Source: Dehalococcoidia bacterium
Lineage (GTDB): Bacteria; Chloroflexota; Dehalococcoidia; Tepidiformales; Tepidiformaceae
Assembly: GCA_020847985.1 (NCBI GenBank)
Contig: JADLBC010000008.1
Coordinates: 372,001 to 436,000, forward strand
DNA length: 64,000 nucleotides
Direction of reading: 5' to 3'
The position numbers and the translations under genes were made by a program. The notes under the pieces were generated by a model. The model was not told the origin of the DNA, searched no databases, and worked only from the letters and a program-made list of their open reading frames with translations. Below are positions 10,301 through 17,257 of this stretch, in pieces. Positions within the stretch are counted from its first letter, which is position 1. Each line of letters starts with the position of its first letter.

Positions 10301-12015
10301 AGACCGTCTTCCTCCGGAATATTCCACCGTCCGCCGCGAACTATGTGCAGCGCGCCGGTCGCGCTGGTCGCCGTCGCGAGTCGGTCGCGTTTGTTCTCTC
10401 CTACGCTCAGCTTCGCCCCCACGACCAGCACATGTTCCGGAACGCCGAGGCACTCGTCTCGGGCAACGTCCCCGTGCCCCGCGTGCCGGGGCCAAATGCG
10501 CCCATCGTCCGTCGGCACGTGCACTCCGTTGCCCTCTCGCGGTTCTTCCGCGAAGTGTTGCCCCCGGGCGACGACGCCTGGAGGACCACCGGGAAATTCT
10601 TCCTCGATGGCGACGGCGAGGCTGTCGCACGGTTCCGCGAGTGGCTCGCCGTTGAGGACAGCGCGCTCCACGCGGAACTCCTCCGCGTGGTACCCGCCGA
10701 CCTGCACGAGGCCCTTGGCGTAGCTAGCTGGGCGTGGGCAAAGGCGCTGCTCTCGGATGATTCGCCCCTCGCCCGGGCCGAGGCCGATATCGCTCAGGAC
10801 CAGCGCACCTACAAGGGACTCCAGGACGACGCATCTCAGGCGGAGGACTTCGGACGGGCCGGATACTTCAAACGGGTGCTCAACACCATTACCACGCAAT
10901 ACTTGCTGGGCTTCCTGGCGAGCCGAAACGTGATGCCCAAGTACGGCTTCCCCGTCGACGTCGTGGAACTGAAGACGAAACACCTGGAGGCTGCCGAAGC
11001 CACCCAGCTTGAACTCAATCGCGATCTCCGGGTCGCCCTTTCCGAGTACGCCCCCGGCGGCGGCGTCGTCGCCGCCAAGCGCCTGTGGATGTCGGCCGGC
11101 CTACGGCTGCTTCCCAACAAGGCGCTTCCAAGGCGCGAGTACGGCCGATGTGACACCTGCCATCGTATCGACTTCAACGCCGCGGACAGGCGTTGCTCCC
11201 TGTGCGGTAGTGACATCCGCCATGAGCACCCGATGGTCGATCCTGTATTTGGCTTTGTTTCCGGTGCCCCGGATAAGCGAAGCCTCGGCGATGAGCGGCC
11301 ACCCCGGCTCCACAGCTCGGAAGTGCTGTTCGCCGGGCTGTCGGAAGGGTCCCAGACGACTCGGGGAATACTCGCTGCCTCTCCCGGCGAGACCTTGCTT
11401 ACCGGGAGGGTATCCCGAAACGGCAGCCTGACCGTCGTGAACAACGCCCGCCGGCGTGGCTTCGCGCTGTGCGAGAGATGCGGATTCGCGATGGTTACGC
11501 CTCGGAGGGGAGAGCCCTGGCCCCGGTCACACGGCCACCCCGAACTCCGCCGCACCTGCAATGGCCGCCTGGAGCCGGTCACGCTCGGTCACACGTTCCA
11601 AACCGACATCGTCGAGTTCGGAATGCCCGGCTTCTTCGCCCGAGGGGACGATCCCGATCAGCGTGCGGCGTCTCGCGTCGCGGTGGTCACGGCCCTCGCC
11701 GAAGGAGCGGCGCGGGCCCGTCAATTGCGCCGCGAGGATCTCGAGACCACCTACTACATCGACGGCTTAGAGACGGTCTTCGTGCTCTACGACAACGTCC
11801 CAGGCGGTGCCGGTCTCGCCCGGGAGGTCTTCGATTCCTTCGCGGATGTCTTCGACGAGGCGCTCAATGTCGTGGGCCGCTGTATCTGCGGTCCCGACTC
11901 CTCCTGCTACGGTTGCATCCGAACCTATCGCAATCAGCCTTACCACGACTATCTCGACCGCGGCTTTGTCGCCTCCACGCTCCAGCCGATTGTCGATCTC
12001 CTGCGGCCCCGGTAA
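7309..12015 (+). CDS. druE: DruE-like DExH helicase with DUF1998-type C-terminus, candidate anti-phage helicase
   Basis: Superfamily 2 helicase of 1568 residues, probably the ATP-driven nucleic-acid motor of a Druantia III-like system. Motif I is ATGTGSGKT (116-124), motif Ia LYPMNALANDQ (153-163), motif II DEVH (257-260), motif III GTSATLG (~295), and motif VI QRAGRAGRR (~1014-1022). Cysteine pairs typical of zinc sites occur near 461-478, 556-594, 906-925, 1281-1302 and 1388. The C-terminus has the DUF1998/MrfA-like signature YDNVPGGAGLA followed by CICGPDSSCYGC (~1525-1537). A DDDDDD-containing acidic, Ala/Gly-rich insert lies at ~520-555. It starts with GTG overlapping the stop of the DruH-like gene. 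Its last codons (Pro-Arg-stop) lie inside the right island repeat. The helicase class is certain; the system assignment is inference, since YprA/MrfA- and DrmA/DrmB-type proteins share this domain set. Confidence 0.75.
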   Translation: MTRLDPIATRDAIEESYGRYLRSVMRTNDPAINEAIREEWTRLGESVPLVAGPILESSPPFRPGASIKDLVEQGVLSPRWLHRRMEHGLPIDRPLYMHQSKAAEHIVGRGRNLVVATGTGSGKTEAFLIPVIDALLREQDAGTLGPGVRALLLYPMNALANDQLKRMRELLADCPEITFGRYTSETDETRGRAEAARRDLRLPPARPNELLSRQEMQRTPPHILLTNYAMLEYLLMRPGDRPLFENDGHGWQFVVLDEVHSYDGALALELGMLMRRLLDRVGRAPSEVRFIGTSATLGSGERSYPEVATFASHLFGGDFQYVPGDPSRQDVLGAERLALVMPEPDDTITLEDALAEHDATTRSEKLLAIPGAQALLQGIADRPRRAEMLAREIFPGRLDAVSLTTSLVDALATNRRPAEDHPILSARYHTFVRAIEGPAICLRPHGPKRLPRVSLVSDRHCRDCGEDAPMAELATCRRCNQWYVRGQAMHEQLERADGLDDTQPDGSPSSVRYFAPVPGESDTDDDDDDASGEARETAGASAGAGAGGGQHIELVACTYCWRLDDASPGCACPSDAWQRFRMAPPTTSSGSIRCVNCGVPSSTSGPRRLRLGSDAPPAVLASTLYDNLPPLLDGNAGQFISFADSRQDAAFFASYLERTYGAINRRRLILRALRRTWTVAGGPVRLEDLASPLRSLGDQEGHFDDSESRYAHLAHARSWLLAELTSVDRRQSLDGVALAVRQLVRPRQWKAPAEMRAEPWKLDDDEAWLVVQTLLGTLVDSQVVSFPDGVEVTSPIFAPRNRQTYVCEDHSSEKHGIVSWVPARESSENRRSDYLARILARNGFADRRGQRAYANALLRFIWKGLVTRGARLADYLVATHEGAAGVRYQANYAYWEWADPASLLRCTHCGLWAGGAVRGVCPTMRCEGTLNPQQPDPDNHYRALYEAPGVGRMVVEEHTAQWNAVQAARIQQRFLDGDVNVLSCSTTFELGVDVGDLQTVFLRNIPPSAANYVQRAGRAGRRRESVAFVLSYAQLRPHDQHMFRNAEALVSGNVPVPRVPGPNAPIVRRHVHSVALSRFFREVLPPGDDAWRTTGKFFLDGDGEAVARFREWLAVEDSALHAELLRVVPADLHEALGVASWAWAKALLSDDSPLARAEADIAQDQRTYKGLQDDASQAEDFGRAGYFKRVLNTITTQYLLGFLASRNVMPKYGFPVDVVELKTKHLEAAEATQLELNRDLRVALSEYAPGGGVVAAKRLWMSAGLRLLPNKALPRREYGRCDTCHRIDFNAADRRCSLCGSDIRHEHPMVDPVFGFVSGAPDKRSLGDERPPRLHSSEVLFAGLSEGSQTTRGILAASPGETLLTGRVSRNGSLTVVNNARRRGFALCERCGFAMVTPRRGEPWPRSHGHPELRRTCNGRLEPVTLGHTFQTDIVEFGMPGFFARGDDPDQRAASRVAVVTALAEGAARARQLRREDLETTYYIDGLETVFVLYDNVPGGAGLAREVFDSFADVFDEALNVVGRCICGPDSSCYGCIRTYRNQPYHDYLDRGFVASTLQPIVDLLRPR

Positions 12016-12036
12016 CCACGCCCTCAGGGCACCCGC
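12008..12036. repeat. Right direct repeat of the defence island (attR-like)
   Basis: 29-base copy of the 3794-3826 repeat, lacking its CCCG tetranucleotide. It contains the stop codon of the helicase gene (TAA, 12013-12015) and the last four codons, including the stop, of the convergent hydrolase-like gene (12024-12035). The palindromic core GCCCTCAGGGC is at 12020-12030 and might also serve as a short bidirectional stem, but no U-run follows. Confidence 0.88.
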
Positions 12037-13280
12037 AGTGCCGCCGCCCCGTAGTACGCCGCCGCGCGGGCGCGGAAGTAGCCGCCGTCGTCGTCGGCGC
12101 TGTAGGAGGGGATGGCCGATGCGTCTGTCGTGCGTGTGTTGGTGATGCCGTCGCGTTGCGCGTCGCGCGCGTCTGTTGCTCCGTCGGCCCCCCGCCCGAA
12201 CAGCAATGCGATGACGCCCGCCTCCGTGTAGGCCCGGAGGTGCGCTTCGCTGCCCGCTCCCAGGAGCCACTCCACGCGGTTGTCCTGGTAGTGCCCCCGC
12301 GTGTTGTCCATCGCCGCCATGAGCGTATTGCCGAACGGGATCTGCCAGAGCATCGCCCGCAGGCCCGTCGCCCGCCCGAACGTGCCGATGAACGCCGCGT
12401 GCTGCCGGAAGTCCGTCTCGTCCCACCATGACGCGCCGTGGTCCCCGTCGACCACCTGTTTGTACCCCGCGTCCCGGTCCGAGAATTCGCCGAAGAAGAG
12501 GTCGAACCGCGCACCCATGGACCGGTAGAACGCCGCTTCACTCTCCGCGAACACCCGCACTTCGGCGTCCGTGAAGTGCCCATAGGTGAAGTCGTGCCCG
12601 GTGCCCCAGTTGCTCAGGCTGTACGCGAGCAGCACGTTCGGCGCCGCCCGGTCACGCATCGCCACGATCTCCCGCGCCAGGCCCGCGAGCGTCCCGGGCT
12701 GACCCGTTGCACCGGGCATCGCCACCGCCACATGGCCCGCGTCGTCGCTGTTCGCCGCCTGGTGCGCGAACCCCCAGAGGTCTGGCTCCAGGTGTAGGAC
12801 CAGCGGCCCGCCGCTCGCCGCTGCCCGTTCGAAGAACAACGCCAGTCCGTCGAGATACCGCGCCATGAGCACCGGGTCCTTCAGGCCGCGTTCGACCTTC
12901 GCCTGCTCGCTGCCCTCGCCGGTCACCGATTGCTGGAGCACGTAGTAGCTGAAGACAGGCGTCATGCCCGCCGCCCGCGACTCCCGGATGTACGAGCTCA
13001 CGAATTCACCATTCGGCTCCCACGACATCCAGCCGTCGGTCACGCTGCCCGCGAGGTACTGGTAGCGGTACGCGAACGGCGCCGTCTCGCGCATCGCCGT
13101 CGCGCCCCCCGGGCCCGAGGCCATGCCAAGCTCCAGCGTCGAAGAGAGTCCCGGCGGCACCGGCGCCAGCGTTGGCCCGCCGCTGGGCCACACCAGCCAC
13201 CCAGCCACGGCGGCCGCGATCAACGCCCCCGCAACCGCGAGGGCGCCGCGCCTCAGTTTCTGGATTGCCACGGCCTGCAC
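12024..13280 (-). CDS. Membrane-anchored or secreted glycoside-hydrolase-like protein
   Basis: 418 residues. An N-terminal basic stretch followed by a hydrophobic helix (about residues 11-31, ALAVAGALIAAAVAGWLVW) predicts a signal anchor or signal peptide. The rest looks like a TIM-barrel carbohydrate hydrolase: WMSWEPNGEF, PLVLHLEPDLWGF, ALFFERAAASGG, FFGEFSDRDAGYK and AMLWQIPFGN resemble strand ends of (beta/alpha)8 enzymes with acidic residues. No family assignment is secure. It lies in the glycan locus, divergent from the flippase gene, which suggests trimming or degrading an exported polysaccharide. Its 3' end is duplicated at the far side of the defence island, so this gene end appears to be the integration target. 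Confidence 0.65.
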   Translation of the reverse strand: MQAVAIQKLRRGALAVAGALIAAAVAGWLVWPSGGPTLAPVPPGLSSTLELGMASGPGGATAMRETAPFAYRYQYLAGSVTDGWMSWEPNGEFVSSYIRESRAAGMTPVFSYYVLQQSVTGEGSEQAKVERGLKDPVLMARYLDGLALFFERAAASGGPLVLHLEPDLWGFAHQAANSDDAGHVAVAMPGATGQPGTLAGLAREIVAMRDRAAPNVLLAYSLSNWGTGHDFTYGHFTDAEVRVFAESEAAFYRSMGARFDLFFGEFSDRDAGYKQVVDGDHGASWWDETDFRQHAAFIGTFGRATGLRAMLWQIPFGNTLMAAMDNTRGHYQDNRVEWLLGAGSEAHLRAYTEAGVIALLFGRGADGATDARDAQRDGITNTRTTDASAIPSYSADDDGGYFRARAAAYYGAAALRVP

Positions 13281-13443
13281 ACCCCATTCGTACCACCCGG
13301 GAGTTCACCACCCATTGACCGCCCGTTGGCCCGGTGTCGGGACGGTGACCGTGGCGTGACAACCACTCCATGGCCCGGCCGCCGTGCGCATCCCCGTGGA
13401 TTCGGACCTGCGTCAACCTTTCCTTTCGCCCGTTACTCCCGGT

Positions 13444-15078
13444 ATGGCCCGTGCGACTCCATTCCGTGGCGCCCGCGTGGCGCCACCGCCGCGTACCACC
13501 CTTGAGCGCCATTCGCTGCGCCAGAACGCCATCGCCATGTTCGCCGGCCAGACCATCACCTGGACGCTGACCGCCCTCACCCTCGCGCTCCTGCCCCGCT
13601 ACCTGGGTCCCGGCCAGATGGGCGCGCTCGGCATTTCGCTCTCGTTTTCGAACCTGGCATCGACCGTCGCCGGCCTGGGCATCGCCACGCTCGTTACGAA
13701 AGACATCGCCCGCGACCACGAGGCCGCCAGCCGCCTGCTCGGCACCGCCATCTGGCTGAACGTGATCCTCGGGCTGGCCGCCGCCGCCGTCTCCATCGCC
13801 GCCGGGCAGGCCCTCGGCTACGCGCCCATGACCCAATGGGCGATCCTTGTGAACTGCGGCATCGTGCCGCTCAATCTCCTCACCCTCCTCGGTTTCGCAG
13901 CCCTCCAGGGTGCCGAGGTGATGCGCCACCAGGCCATCTGGGATGCCACGAACAAGCTCCTTTTTCTCGCCGGAACCGCCGCCATCATCGTCCTCGACCT
14001 CGGCTTCGGCGCCTATCTTCTGCTGTCCATCGGTTCCGCCGTCCTCGTCACGGTTCCCGCCATCCGTCTCATGCACCGCGTGCTGCCGTTCCGGCCGTGG
14101 ACCTTCTCCATCGCCCAGGCCCGGTACCTGGTCGTCGCGAGCCTCCCCTTCTCGACCACGAGCGTCTTCGTCGTCGTCTACCTCGCCGTGGATACCCTCC
14201 TGCTTTCCCTCCTCTCGGGCGAAACCGCCGTCGGCATCTATACCGCGCCCAGCCGCATCTTCGGCACGCTTCTCTTCGCCCCGACGATCGTCACCACCGT
14301 CGTCTTCCCGCGCATGGCCGCCACCTACCGCGACGGCGCCGCCGATACCGCCCGCCTCGCCCGCGCGACCCTCGCCCTCGTCATCGGCATCACCCTCCCC
14401 GTCGCCGTCATGACCGTCGGCGTCGGCGACGAGGGCCTCGTCTGGCTCATCGGCCGCGGCTTTTCCGATAGCGGCCCCGTCGTCGTCCTGCTCGCCCTCA
14501 GCCTCGTGCCCACGAGCGTGAACATGGTCGCGCACCGCATTCTCATCGCCGTCGACCGCCAGCGCGTCTGGACCGTCGTCGTGCTTGTCGCCCTTGTTGC
14601 GAAGGTGGCCGTTGGCCTGGTGCTCATCCCCGTGTTCGACCACGCCTTCGGGAGCGCCGCGCTGGGCGCCGCCGCCAGCCTGCTCGCCGTCGAAGGCGGC
14701 ATGATGCTCGTCGCGTTCTACTACATGCCCCGCGGCATCATGGACCGCGCCGCTTTCGCGCTCTATGCGCGGCTCTCCGCGGGCGCGCTCTTCGCCACCG
14801 TGGCGATGCTCCTCACCCGGCCGTTGGGCTTCTTCCTCACCGGTATCGCCGGCACCCTCGGGTATGGTGCCATCGTCTTCCTGCTCCACGCCTACACACC
14901 GTCGCAGGTCATCTCCGGGGCGCGCTGGCTGGCGGGCCGGGGTGCGCCCCCGCCGGCCGGCATGCCCGCCGCCGAACTCGGCCTCCCGCGGCCCGAACGC
15001 TACGAACCGCTGCTCTACTCCCCTGCGCGCCTCAAAGGCATCCGCTCCTCGCGCCGGCCCGCATCCCGAGCAGGTTGA
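13444..15078 (+). CDS. Wzx-like polysaccharide flippase (MATE/MVF superfamily)
   Basis: An integral membrane protein of 544 residues with about 12-14 hydrophobic helices, starting around NAIAMFAGQTITWTLTALTL and including YLVVASLPFSTTSVFVVVYL. The segment PRYLGPGQMGALGISLSF is typical of polysaccharide biosynthesis proteins that move lipid-linked repeat units across the inner membrane. The ATG at 13444 gives a short cytoplasmic N-terminus; an earlier ATG at 13384 would only add a non-conserved tail. The 3' end overlaps the convergent methyltransferase gene by 47 bases. Hydrophilic C-terminal ~60 residues. It is the only transporter in the glycan locus. Confidence 0.85.
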   Translation: MARATPFRGARVAPPPRTTLERHSLRQNAIAMFAGQTITWTLTALTLALLPRYLGPGQMGALGISLSFSNLASTVAGLGIATLVTKDIARDHEAASRLLGTAIWLNVILGLAAAAVSIAAGQALGYAPMTQWAILVNCGIVPLNLLTLLGFAALQGAEVMRHQAIWDATNKLLFLAGTAAIIVLDLGFGAYLLLSIGSAVLVTVPAIRLMHRVLPFRPWTFSIAQARYLVVASLPFSTTSVFVVVYLAVDTLLLSLLSGETAVGIYTAPSRIFGTLLFAPTIVTTVVFPRMAATYRDGAADTARLARATLALVIGITLPVAVMTVGVGDEGLVWLIGRGFSDSGPVVVLLALSLVPTSVNMVAHRILIAVDRQRVWTVVVLVALVAKVAVGLVLIPVFDHAFGSAALGAAASLLAVEGGMMLVAFYYMPRGIMDRAAFALYARLSAGALFATVAMLLTRPLGFFLTGIAGTLGYGAIVFLLHAYTPSQVISGARWLAGRGAPPPAGMPAAELGLPRPERYEPLLYSPARLKGIRSSRRPASRAG

Positions 15079-16285
15079 ACTGCTCCAGCGCCGCGTACGC
15101 CTCGTTCCACTTCCGCACCCGCTCCTGCACCGTCGTTTTCGGATAACGTGCCGCCATCTCGACGAGGATCTCCCCGAGCGTGCGCCGCCCATCGATGCTC
15201 TTCAGCATCACCCGCCGGAACGGGTCCAGCGTGAGCCGCAGCTCGAACCCTTCGTACACCAGGTGCAATTCCGGGCGCTCCGCCAGCTGGCGGCGAATGA
15301 GACCGTCGTGGTCGAAGCGCAGCCACGTGGGGATGGCCGCGAGGTCGTGCCACGGCGGCGCATCCAGCGGTGGCGCGTCCGCTCTTGCCGCGAAGAACGA
15401 GTGCTTTTGCATTCGCCCGTGCAGCAGCTCCGCGGCCGCCTGCCGTGCCGTGAGATTCATCCCGCTCGTGTCCAGCGAAGGCGAATACAGCGACGGTTCA
15501 TACAGCACGGGCATGATGAACCGCGCGAGCCGCATGCCGCCGCTCGCCAGCCACTCGTGAATCTGCGGTATGGTGTAGGCGCGGTCCGTCGAATGCAGCA
15601 GCACGTCGTAGAGCCCCGCGTCTCCGTGCAGTTCGATTTCGCCCGCGAACGTATCCCGGCCGAACGCCGCCCAGTGCTCGGCGCGAAGCTCCGCTACCGT
15701 GCGCCGCGCGATCGCGATCCGTTGCTCCGCCGCCAACGTGGGCGGCGCGATGATGCGCAGGAGCTCCTGGAGCTGATAGATCGCCGTCCGGCCGTACTGG
15801 CCGTACACCATCAGCCCCATGCCGCCGCCGGGCGTCAACAGCGAACGCAGCGCCGCGAGCCCCGCCCCCGGATCCGGCAGGTGGTGCAGCACTCCGGCCG
15901 ACACGATGTAGTCGAACGCGCCGATCCCCAGCGCGGGCGCCTCCTCGATGCGCGCGTGATGGAAGTCGATTTCGAGGCCACGCGCCCGCGCCCGCGCCGC
16001 CGCGATCGTGAGCGAATGCTCCGAGAGGTCCACCCCCGTGACCGTCGCTCCCGTCCCCCGAAGCTGCTCGGCGATGAAGATGGCGTTGTCGCCCGTGCCG
16101 CAGCCCGCGTCCAGCACCCGGAAACCCGAGCCGATGCTCCAGTGCCCACCGGCGAGGACGTGGTTCGCCAGCGCCAGCTGCCCGATCAGCGTCGTGTGGA
16201 GCTGGTCCAACTCGCGGCCCGGGTCGCGCGGCGGGTAGGGAAAGGCTTCGTACTGGTCTCGGACGGGAGACGCAATGGCGGTCAT
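15032..16285 (-). CDS. SAM-dependent methyltransferase with C-terminal winged-helix-like (PqqD-like) extension
   Basis: 417 residues. The N-terminal half is a class I methyltransferase: motif I VLDAGCGTGDNAIFIA (~55-70), the acidic end of strand 2 in TGVDLSEHSL, and a motif IV region YIVSAGVLHHLPDP. The remainder (~200-417) is not typical of small methyltransferases; the last ~60 residues (SIDGRRTLGEILVEM...) resemble a PqqD/HTH-like fold that usually binds a peptide or docks a partner. It follows the epimerase gene at 16361 on the same strand after a 75-base gap and overlaps the flippase 3' end. The substrate is unknown; glycan or lipid-linked sugar modification is suggested by context only. 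Confidence 0.8.
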   Translation of the reverse strand: MTAIASPVRDQYEAFPYPPRDPGRELDQLHTTLIGQLALANHVLAGGHWSIGSGFRVLDAGCGTGDNAIFIAEQLRGTGATVTGVDLSEHSLTIAAARARARGLEIDFHHARIEEAPALGIGAFDYIVSAGVLHHLPDPGAGLAALRSLLTPGGGMGLMVYGQYGRTAIYQLQELLRIIAPPTLAAEQRIAIARRTVAELRAEHWAAFGRDTFAGEIELHGDAGLYDVLLHSTDRAYTIPQIHEWLASGGMRLARFIMPVLYEPSLYSPSLDTSGMNLTARQAAAELLHGRMQKHSFFAARADAPPLDAPPWHDLAAIPTWLRFDHDGLIRRQLAERPELHLVYEGFELRLTLDPFRRVMLKSIDGRRTLGEILVEMAARYPKTTVQERVRKWNEAYAALEQFNLLGMRAGARSGCL

Positions 16286-16360
16286 GGAGCAGAGCGTGCC
16301 CCTGCCGCGCCCAAAGGCGCATCGGGAAACACGCCTACGATCGCACCGCGGAACCCCATC

Positions 16361-17257
16361 TTAGGCCGCGTTTGCCTGCTTTGCGGCCAGGTCCGCCAGC
16401 CCCGCCAGTGGGTCGTCCGGTGGCTCGATCCCCAGCACCTCGCGCATCCGGCCCACGTCCGCGACGAAGCGCACGACCTCCGCCGACCGCGCCGGCCGAA
16501 TCTCCACCGAAGGACACCGCGGGTATAGCGCCCGCACCCGCGCCGCCAGCCCGAGCAGCGTCGTCCCCTGGCCGCTCCCGATGTTGACCGGCTCGCCGAG
16601 GTCGCGTTCGGCGGCTCCCAGCAGCGCCCGCACCGCCAGCTTCACCGGCACGAAGTCGATCACCTGCTCGCCGCCGAACACCTCAAGCGGAAGTCCCGCC
16701 GCCGCACGTTCGATCCAGAGCGGAATCACCCGGCCCGTGTCGCCCGGCCCGTACACGTTCGCGAACCGCAGGATGTTCACGCCGGTGCCCGCACAATGCC
16801 AAGTGCGGCAGTAGGCCTCGCCCGCGAGCTTGCTCGCCCCGTACGGGTTCTTCGCCAGCAGCGGCGCGTCTTCGCACACCGGCACCGCGCCCGGCTCTCC
16901 GTACACCTCGCGGGACGACGAGAACACCACGCGTTCGACCCCCGCCGCCGTGGCCGCCTCCAGCACATGGAACGTGCCCACCACGTTCGTCGTGAACGAA
17001 TAGCGGGCATCGCTGAGCGCGCCCATTACGTTCGACTGCGCCGCCAGGTGGAACACGCGTGCCGCGCCATCGAACGCCCGCGCCACCGTCTCCGGGTCAC
17101 GGATGTCGCCCTCGATGAACGTCGCGCCGGGGTGTACCGCCTCCCGCCGCGCGCGCCGCAGGTTGTCCAGCACCACCACGTCATCGCCGCGCGCCACGAG
17201 CGCCGCCACAAGATGCTTCCCGATGAAGCCCGCGCCGCCTGTCACTACGACGCGCAT
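16361..17257 (-). CDS. NAD-dependent sugar-nucleotide epimerase (GalE-like)
   Basis: 298-residue extended SDR enzyme. The Rossmann motif GGAGFIGKH is at residues 7-15. The serine of the catalytic triad is in SSSREVYGEPG, and the YxxxK pair in NPYGASKLAGEAY. ILRFANVYGPGD is the usual substrate-domain landmark. Its start overlaps the 3' end of the UDP-glucuronate decarboxylase gene by 13 bases, so the two are one transcription unit. Paired with that enzyme it may act on UDP-xylose or UDP-uronate; this is inference. Confidence 0.86.
   Translation of the reverse strand: MRVVVTGGAGFIGKHLVAALVARGDDVVVLDNLRRARREAVHPGATFIEGDIRDPETVARAFDGAARVFHLAAQSNVMGALSDARYSFTTNVVGTFHVLEAATAAGVERVVFSSSREVYGEPGAVPVCEDAPLLAKNPYGASKLAGEAYCRTWHCAGTGVNILRFANVYGPGDTGRVIPLWIERAAAGLPLEVFGGEQVIDFVPVKLAVRALLGAAERDLGEPVNIGSGQGTTLLGLAARVRALYPRCPSVEIRPARSAEVVRFVADVGRMREVLGIEPPDDPLAGLADLAAKQANAA

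Noticed and set aside
8434-10983. 849-codon open frame on the minus strand inside the helicase gene
   Set aside because: Shadow frame of the DruE-like gene with no recognisable motif; the plus strand has all helicase motifs.
3911-12015. DISARM, BREX or Dnd/Dpd interpretation of the helicase pair
   Set aside because: No methyltransferase, PLD nuclease, PglZ, or 7-deazaguanine gene is adjacent; only two genes lie between the border repeats.
12016-12036. Reading the right repeat as a simple terminator between convergent genes
   Set aside because: The left copy sits between divergent genes, where a terminator has no role, and neither copy is followed by a T-run; the repeat extends well beyond the palindrome.
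13006-15192. 728-codon open frame antisense to the flippase
   Set aside because: Acidic low-complexity translation (many GDG/EGD runs), typical of an antisense frame to a hydrophobic high-GC gene.
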